From assembly GCA_033977485.1 (NCBI GenBank), contig CM066987.1, positions 88,072,588 to 88,136,587 of the forward strand: a stretch of DNA of 64,000 nt, read 5' to 3'. This DNA is from Hydrangea macrophylla. Taxonomy: Eukaryota; Streptophyta; Magnoliopsida; Cornales; Hydrangeaceae. The notes under the pieces are model-generated. The model was not told where the DNA came from, searched no databases, and was given only the letters and a program-made list of their open reading frames with translations. How positions within the stretch are numbered: the first letter of the stretch is position 1; each line of letters starts with the position of its first letter. Below are positions 57,935 through 64,000 of this stretch, piece after piece. A program made the position numbers and the translations under genes.

Positions 57935-60052
57935 GTTATGTCCTTTGAGAGGGGTAGTTTTATTGTATTTTGTTTATTACTGTTTCTCTGTCTTCTCTCT
58001 TGGTTTCTTTTGTGTTGTTTGGTTATGATGGGACTGATAGATCTTTTGGACATTATTATCACTATTCTGTACTTATATTATTCTATCATTCCGGTGATTG
58101 GGTGTTTGTATTACACATAGACATTGCTTTATCAGTATCTATTATTTCATTTGATCTTGGCTACTTAGAGTTTGTATGTCTTTACAGATTGCTATGCGTG
58201 CGGTGTTTGCTTTGCGTTATCAGGTGATATCTCTCTATTTATTTTGAAAATCAACTTCTGAGGACATCAAAATTTTCAGTTGGGGGTGGGATGTAGATAG
58301 GTAATCACCTGCACATGTTTATACTTAGCAATTTGGATAACTTCATTTCACATATCATACAATCTCGATTAGAATTGGATTAAATCTATAAAATAAATTG
58401 AAGAAAAATGAAAATTTTAAAATTTCAAGTTATTAAGGAATTTTTGAACTTAATTGGTAGAACAACTTTGAATATTCACTTCTATTTAGCTGTTATCAAG
58501 CAATGATACATTTATGTTAATATCATCCTTCTATGGATTAAGTTCACGCATTTGTCTAGTTCCACTAGGATGATTGCATTCGTTGACCTTTCATGTATCC
58601 AACATCCAAGTGCACTAGTTGGAAGCTATGTTGAAAACCTAAAAATGAGTAATACGACTATGGTGCTAAAAGAATGAGTAGTAGAAACTATTTAACCCTT
58701 AGTGAGTCTTTGATCCAATCTTTATTTCTGAGAGAATTTTCACATAAATTTGAATTGTTTTTCTTGATTACGTATATTATATTCGTTGCACTAGTCTCAG
58801 TTAAATTTTTTATTTTGGCTGCTTATTCTAGGAGAACGTTCAGGATCTACCAACCAAACTCAATAAACATTGAAGTGTTAACACTAAGGAATTAAAAAAA
58901 ATTATTTAAGCCATCGTTACCCAATTCCTACCACCATCCATACCCCTTACCCACACTGACTGATTAATACTTGATCCATTATGGAATTTAAACCCCTAAT
59001 CCTTCACCTTGACTCTAAATGACCTCATTGCGCATCCAATAATAGAAAACTGTCAAAGTATGTGAGTGGAGGAGGGTAGTTGTGGGAAGTGATTGCTATA
59101 CATCTGAAAAAAAATGAATGAAGAAGAAAAAAAAATGAAACGAAGGAAAAAGAGAGAAGATGAAAGGATGACAAGTGGTTGGAGATGTGAAAAGAATAAA
59201 GTAGGAATAAAACGAGATGATAAGCTCTATCATATGCTAAGATGCGTAATCTTTCCATTCATCATCTATATTTTCTACATAAAACCAAAAATTCTCAAGC
59301 CTTAATGTTTTTTAATGACTTAGTTTGAATATGAATGTGTGAGTTGAGTTATCCACGGTAGTTTGCTCCTCTAGTAAGTAGCATCCTATTCATGAGACTA
59401 TACACTCTAAATATCCATCTTTTGTAGAGTTGAATATGAAAGCATTTAGCATCCATAAATTCACTCGTATAAAAGCTTTCATATCACATGTGATCATTAT
59501 AAAGCCAGTTTCTATGAGACGTTTATTTTTGAGTGTAAACCCATGTGAGAATTGAGTTGAAATTACGAGTTCTGGAAGTACGATGGTCTGGAATAACTCT
59601 AAATAAGGTTGGATGCATAGCTGCTAATTCACACACACATGGATACATGATTGTGATGCATATGTTATATCTATCTTGGTGACATGAGGAGTATGTGGGT
59701 CTCTTTCATGGTTTGCTTAAGGTTAATATATTCTTTTTTGTAGAGCTAAGTTAACTGTTGAATGAACGAGAATGTTGTAAAAGTTTTTCTATTTCCTTTT
59801 GAAATTAAAATTGAGAATTTTGTGTGTATATTCACTGTAAACCTCACGAGACAACACTCATCCACTAGGGGGAACCTAGGGGTTTAACGGCTTGTTGCAT
59901 TCATTAAATGCAACCGCGATTCGTACAAAAGTGAGTTAGGAGTTATCTCTTTCTTTCTAGTTTAGTTCGTGTTGATTTATTTTATTTTTGTTGTTGTAGT
60001 ATAAGTTTAGCTTGTTTTTATTTTCGCTTTATTGCTAGGGACTAGCAATTCG
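57935..60052 (+). other. Athila-type 3' non-coding region
   Basis: No gene recognised. A second polypurine-like run, CAGTTGGGGGTGGGATG, occurs at 58278 and resembles the real tract at 60053. A purine-rich stretch (AAGAAGAAAAAAAAATGAAA) is near 59120. Confidence 0.6.
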
Positions 60053-60066
60053 CTAGTTGGGGGTTG
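60053..60066 (+). other. Polypurine tract, Athila-type element
   Basis: CTAGTTGGGGGTTG directly precedes the 3' LTR start TGACAAGCG. The G run is the presumed plus-strand primer. Confidence 0.75.
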
Positions 60067-61654
60067 TGACAAGCGGGGGTATTTGTAAAATACAACCGCG
60101 CTAAAATAAAGAAATACACTAATATAGTCTACAACTCCCTTACAAATCTGCAATTTGGATTACAATGCTAGCTTTTACAGAATATGATTAATCTATAATT
60201 TGTGCAGATCACTACTTGCTGTGTGAAAAAATGAATAAGTAGGATAAATGGGATGGTTGATTTTAAGGAAAACAACTCAAACTTGAAAAGCAAGTCTCGA
60301 GCAATCGAAGATTTCTCAACCGATCGAAGAGTTAAAGAGCTCGACGATTCCAGAAGTTCGATCGATCGAGTACTGTTCGATCGATCGAACATGGCTTTTA
60401 TCATAACTTATGTGCACGCAGCAGAAATGGAGTTTTGAACCCTAGCTTTAGGTTTGAGTATATATATGCATTTTATTTATGTCCGAGAGGATGCCCACTT
60501 CAATTTTTATCAGTTTACATAGAGAGAGGAGAGTTTATTCTTAATTTTTGTAGGTTTTTCAAGGATTATCATCGTTTTGGTTTGGATTCTCTTAACTTTA
60601 ATTAAAGTTCTTCAGTCCAGGTAACATCTTATTGTTCTAGTTACTTTCTTTTTGCAGTTTATTGTAGTTTAATCTGTTAGATCGTAGAGTTGCATGTTAG
60701 TTAGCATTAAATCATTAGTTTTCATAGATTTCATGCTAAAATCACAACCAAACAGAACTTTAATGAATATTTATGTTAAAATTGAATCTATGACACTCCA
60801 GACCATGTCTGAGTAGTTCCCAGTTTAGGAGATCATGATAAAACAGTGATCTCGAGCCTCCACCATGTAGCAGTATAAAACCTGCACTTGATCGATCGAA
60901 GTAGTTCGATCGATCGAAGCAGACACATAGTCAAGCGATCCAAGCTATTTCGATCGCTCGAGAGATGATGATATTCGACCGATCGAAAGCGCGTCGATCG
61001 ATCGAACTGTCAGATTCTTGAGAAGTCTTTTTGTAGTATTCCAAGACTTTTTGCTTTTGAGATTCGTTATCAAACTGTCCACTAATCCTCAGTTTGTCAA
61101 AACAGTTTCATTACTTTAAGACTTAAGGCAATTTTCTTTAATAACTTTTGCAAACCATTTTGAATGCTAACACCATTCAGAATGCGAGACTTAACTATTG
61201 TTTTAAATCACCTTCATGGATTCTGGAAATAAATGTGATGATGTAGTCCTGGTTATGAACGGACTATTGATTCTCTATCTTTAGAAAATACGGAATACTG
61301 TAGATAGACACACTCCTTAGCGCTTAAATGTAATTGCATGGTAGATGGCATGATTGATGCGGATTCGTGTGATCCCAACATTCCCTTTTTATAAAGAAAA
61401 TCGTTTTTAAAACATTGCTTTTGTTAATTAGTTACTTAGTTTATTTTAATTGCTCTAGTAGTTATAGCTTGTAGAACTTCGTGTTCTACACTTTACTTTA
61501 AATCTAGAATTTTCCTTTTTCTTTAGAGTTTAATCTAAGTTTTTAGTTGAACACTTTCCTTGTGGGATCGACCTAGTCTTACCAGATTACTACTTGCACG
61601 ATTACCTACACTTGGGTATAGCACACAAGCGCACACAACTTTTTAGTCGTGTCA
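60067..61654 (+). repeat. Athila-type 3' LTR
   Basis: 1588 bp from TGACAAGCGGGGG to AGTCGTGTCA, followed by the duplicated target GTATC. It is closely similar to the 5' LTR, which suggests a more recent insertion than the chromovirus. TCGATCGA-type arrays lie at about 60295-60390 and 60888-61010. Confidence 0.93.
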
Positions 61655-62090
61655 GTATCCATCAGAATCGTGTATCAGAATCGACTCCAGAAGTAAGGAA
61701 TATGTCAGCATCGTGTATCTCGCGTATCTCTCAGTATAGTGTTGCCTTCAGATATAGGGTTTCTCTCAGCATCGTTTTACCTCTAGATAAAGGGTATTTC
61801 TCAGCATTGTGTTGCCTCCAGACAAAGGGTATTTCTCTCAGCATCATTTTTTCTCTCAGCATCGTGTTGCCTCCAGATATAGGGTATCTATCAGAATCAT
61901 GTATTTCTGAATCGTGTATCGGGGTTGCCTTCAGATATAGGGTTTCTCTCAGCATCGTGTTGCCTCCAGATATAGGGTATCTCTCAGAATCATGTATATC
62001 TCAGAATCCTGTATCCGTGGGTTGCCTCTAGAATGTAGGGTTTTTCTCAGAATCCGTGTATCTCTTAAAATTCATGCATCAGAACAGAAG
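61655..62090. repeat. Minisatellite of the Tat/Ogre internal region, right part
   Basis: Continues the array broken at 47190: AGGGTATCTCTCAGCATCGT, GTTGCCTCCAGATATAGGG and variants, about 45-60 bp per unit. Confidence 0.85.
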
Positions 62091-62490
62091 ATTTGTCCCC
62101 TGAAGAAGGACCTGTTTTAGAAGAACAGAAGATTTATCTCCACAAGAGAGACCTGTTTCAGAGGATTTGCTTTCAAACCTGTTTCAGAAGATTTGTCCCC
62201 CGAAGAAGGACCAGTTTTAGAAGAACGGAAGATTTGTCTAGAAGAAGGACCTGTTTCAAAAGAACAGAAGATTTGTCTCCGATAAAGAGACCTATTTTAG
62301 AAGATTTATCCCCAACAGAAGGACTCTACATCAGCAATCGTCCCCAGCAGAAGGACTCTACATCAGCAATCGTCCCCACCAGAAGAACTCTACGTCAGCA
62401 ATCGTCCCTAGCAGAAGGACTCTACGTCAGTAATTGTCCCTAGCAGAAGGACTCTACATCAGCAATCGTCCCCAACAGAAGGACTCTTCA
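62091..62490. repeat. Two further minisatellites in the Tat/Ogre internal region
   Basis: First (62091-62310): about 40-bp units with CAGAAGATTTGTCCCC and AAGAAGGACCTGTTT. Second (62312-62490): 31-bp units CAGAAGGACTCTACATCAGC plus AATCGTCCCCA, about six copies head to tail with no spacers. A 116-codon frame across them (62093-62443) is repeat translation, not a gene. Confidence 0.88.
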
Positions 62491-63085
62491 TCATCGATCG
62501 TCCAGGGAATTTATCCAAGATACTCTACTCTTTTGAAGTCGCACGAGATATAAATGACACCTACAAACCTCAAGCTCAGAAGAAAGGCTCCGATAAAGAT
62601 CCGAGAATCATCTACGATACATATATCATGTCTTTCTTTAGAAATTTTTGCCTGTAAGAGTGAGACGTTGCATCCCTTGCATTAGATTTTGCATATAGGG
62701 AACCCTTGAGGACGATTCTTCCAGCACTTGCACATTCATGTTTTCATACTGCATCAACATCCTAGGATAAGAGCATTTCATCTGTATTGTTGTTGTGTGT
62801 TGTTCTTCGTCTCCTCGCATGCTTGAACTATGCCCTAGTCTGATTCCTGTAAAGGATACGTAGGCAGCTCTAGTGGAGCACGACCAGCAACGGCTTAGAT
62901 TTAATAGCCTCTACCCAGCATTGCATTGCATTCTTGCATTTCGTGATTTCTTGATTTTCTTTGATTTTGAATTTCTTGTTTTTTGTGGATTTTGTTTTTC
63001 CTAAAACCTCTCAGTAAGGTTATTGGGTGCCTTCAAAGCTTTGGCACTCACTTGCAGTTCACGTTGTTTACAACAAGCTCTGCCA
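62491..63085 (+). other. Tat/Ogre 3' non-coding region
   Basis: No gene recognised. Contains the GGATACGTAGGCAGC motif (62857) shared with the 5' half of the element (45377). Confidence 0.55.
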
Positions 63086-63100
63086 AAGAGGGGCAAACTG
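63086..63100 (+). other. Polypurine tract, Tat/Ogre-type element
   Basis: AAAGAGGGGCAAAC immediately precedes the 3' LTR start TGTAGACACCC. Confidence 0.85.
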
Positions 63101-64000
63101 TAGACACCCAATTTTGACCACACTGATAGGATTTAGGGTGGACAACGTCTTGGAGGATTCGATGATGAAAAGTACCCCATGGAAGGTACTGGATTCCACA
63201 CAATCGAAAGATCGAACTTCAAAAAGTGACTTCAAGCTCAGAAAAGAACTTTTCCATAGATAAATCCCAGTTTTGTCAAAATCATCTCTCATAATTCATA
63301 TTCTCCCAGGGTTATATGAACATTAAGTGTTCTAAACGCAGTATTTTAGGTATCCAGAGATTAAATTTTAAAGAAAAGTTCAAAATCGACGCACATTTGA
63401 AAGTAATTTTGACCACCACCTATAGGGAGTGTTCTCCATCAGGTTTTTCTGGTTGCAGACCCTTCAAGAAAGCTCCCACTACGAGGAAATTGCCTGGAAA
63501 TTGCGTTTAGACGCCGAAATGGCCATTTTAACCCTTTTCTACTCTCTAAAAAATCCTATTTTAACCCTATAACTTAAGAGTTAAGTCTTCAAAACTCTAT
63601 ATATAGATCCATATGAGATCATCTTGGGGTACCTTGAGATCACACAAGTGAATATACTTGAAAAATACTTTCAACTTAAGAGAGAATTCTAGAGAGAGAG
63701 AGAGAATTATGAATTAAAGTTTAGAAAACAAATCTTAGGGTAATTAGATTAGATGAATTAGACATCAATTGCCTCCTTCAACTTCCATGGATGAATGCTT
63801 GAAGAGCTTGAAGCACACTTGAAGAAGAAGATCTTTAATTCAACTTTGGTTATATAATTGAGAATCCTCCAAGAGGTAAACACTAGAATTCATCTCTAAT
63901 TCCTATTTTTTATATATAGATCTATAAGATTTGGAACTAGCTTAGTTTTGTTTTATTTGTAGAACACTCATCTTCTGCATCTCTTTTTCTTCACACACTC
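63101..64000 (+). repeat. Tat/Ogre-type 3' LTR, truncated by the window edge
   Basis: Aligned with 38253 onward. It jumps at 63411/63412 from the equivalent of 38564 to 38853, so it lacks 288 bp present in the 5' LTR. The rest continues past 64000. Confidence 0.92.

Larger units (their letters stand above)
47191..61654 (+). mobile_element. Athila-type Ty3/gypsy retrotransposon, complete but dead
   Basis: Length 14,464 bp. LTR termini are TGACA...TGTCA, with perfect 5-bp target duplication GTATC (47186-47190 and 61655-61659). Order: LTR, gag, protease, RT, RNase H, integrase, three further ORFs, long 3' non-coding region, polypurine tract, LTR. A DLGAS protease, an FMDD RT box and extra ORFs downstream of integrase are Athila-lineage traits. 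The primer site is missing at the 5' LTR junction. All domains carry stops or frameshifts. Confidence 0.92.
38253..64000 (+). mobile_element. Tat/Ogre-type gypsy element lacking gag-pol, extends past the window
   Basis: 5' LTR 38253-41685 and 3' LTR from 63101, both starting TGTAGACACCC. The primer site TGGCGACTCCACTGGGGA and polypurine tract AAAGAGGGGCAAAC are typical of Tat/Ogre elements. Between them, after removing the Athila insertion (47191-61654), only about 7 kb of internal sequence remains: leader, an ORF1, non-coding sequence and minisatellites. No gag, protease, RT or integrase is recognisable, so it is inferred to be non-autonomous. Left target-duplication candidate ATGAT (38248-38252). 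Confidence 0.88.

Noticed and set aside
62093..62443. 116-codon basic protein frame
   Set aside because: It translates two adjacent minisatellites and shows the repeat period in the protein.
62312..62490. Regular 31-bp direct repeats that could suggest a CRISPR-like array
   Set aside because: Units are head to tail without unique spacers, the genome is a plant, and the array sits inside a retroelement with other minisatellites.
63068..63292. Antisense frame similar to one at 38138-38404, seemingly a conserved gene pair
   Set aside because: The similarity is explained by both lying in the two LTR copies of the same element.

Overview
The window is plant nuclear DNA, almost certainly from an angiosperm with a large, repeat-rich genome. 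The evidence is the set of plant transposon lineages: a chromodomain Ty3/gypsy element, an Athila-type gypsy, a Tat/Ogre-type gypsy, a Ty1/copia element, a CACTA (En/Spm) element and small hAT-like and other MITEs. Captured exons of plant-type enolase and of a WDR11-like WD40 gene point the same way. I see no intact host gene, no rRNA or tRNA gene and no CRISPR. Essentially every coding region is a decayed transposon ORF with stops and frameshifts.

Layout. (1) 1-13885, minus strand: two tandem copies of one chromovirus (Tekay/Del-like: long LTRs beginning TGTAATACC, initiator-Met-type primer site, C-terminal chromodomain) that share the middle LTR (3552-5761). Copy A runs off the left edge; copy B is bounded by LTRs 3552-5761 and 11670-13885. 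(2) 13886-14658: a GC-rich hairpin-containing segment, a 165-bp MITE candidate and plain sequence. (3) 14659-24998: a complete CACTA transposon (CACTACAYCA termini, 3-bp target duplication ACT) without recognisable transposase. It carries two exon blocks of a WDR11-like gene and five consecutive enolase exons with introns, several micro- and minisatellites, and a 3.2-kb solo LTR (19032-22228, target duplication AAAAG). (4) 24999-27938: AT-rich non-coding sequence. (5) 27939-64000: a four-level nest. An LTR starting at 27939 (itself hit by a 471-bp hAT-like MITE) is interrupted by a copia element (29820-38252). The copia 3' LTR is cut by a Tat/Ogre-type element (38253 to beyond the window). That element contains a complete Athila-type element (47191-61654, target duplication GTATC).

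How the parts relate. The gag-protease-RT-RNaseH-integrase sets of the chromovirus, copia and Athila elements would once have driven their own copying; all are now disabled. The Tat/Ogre-type element keeps LTRs, primer site, polypurine tract and an ORF1 upstream of where gag would be, but has no gag-pol, so it would depend on proteins supplied in trans. The CACTA element likewise looks non-autonomous and is a gene-fragment carrier.

Most notable: the double gene capture in the CACTA element; three ORFs 3' of the Athila integrase, each starting 10-12 nt after a splice-acceptor-like CAG; arrays of short palindromic motifs (TCGATCGA/CAATCGATTG, or the ACCGGTTTGT hairpin) in LTRs of otherwise different families; and the coding-deficient Tat/Ogre-type element. 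Boundaries given for decayed genes are approximate; LTR, TIR and target-duplication boundaries were read base by base.
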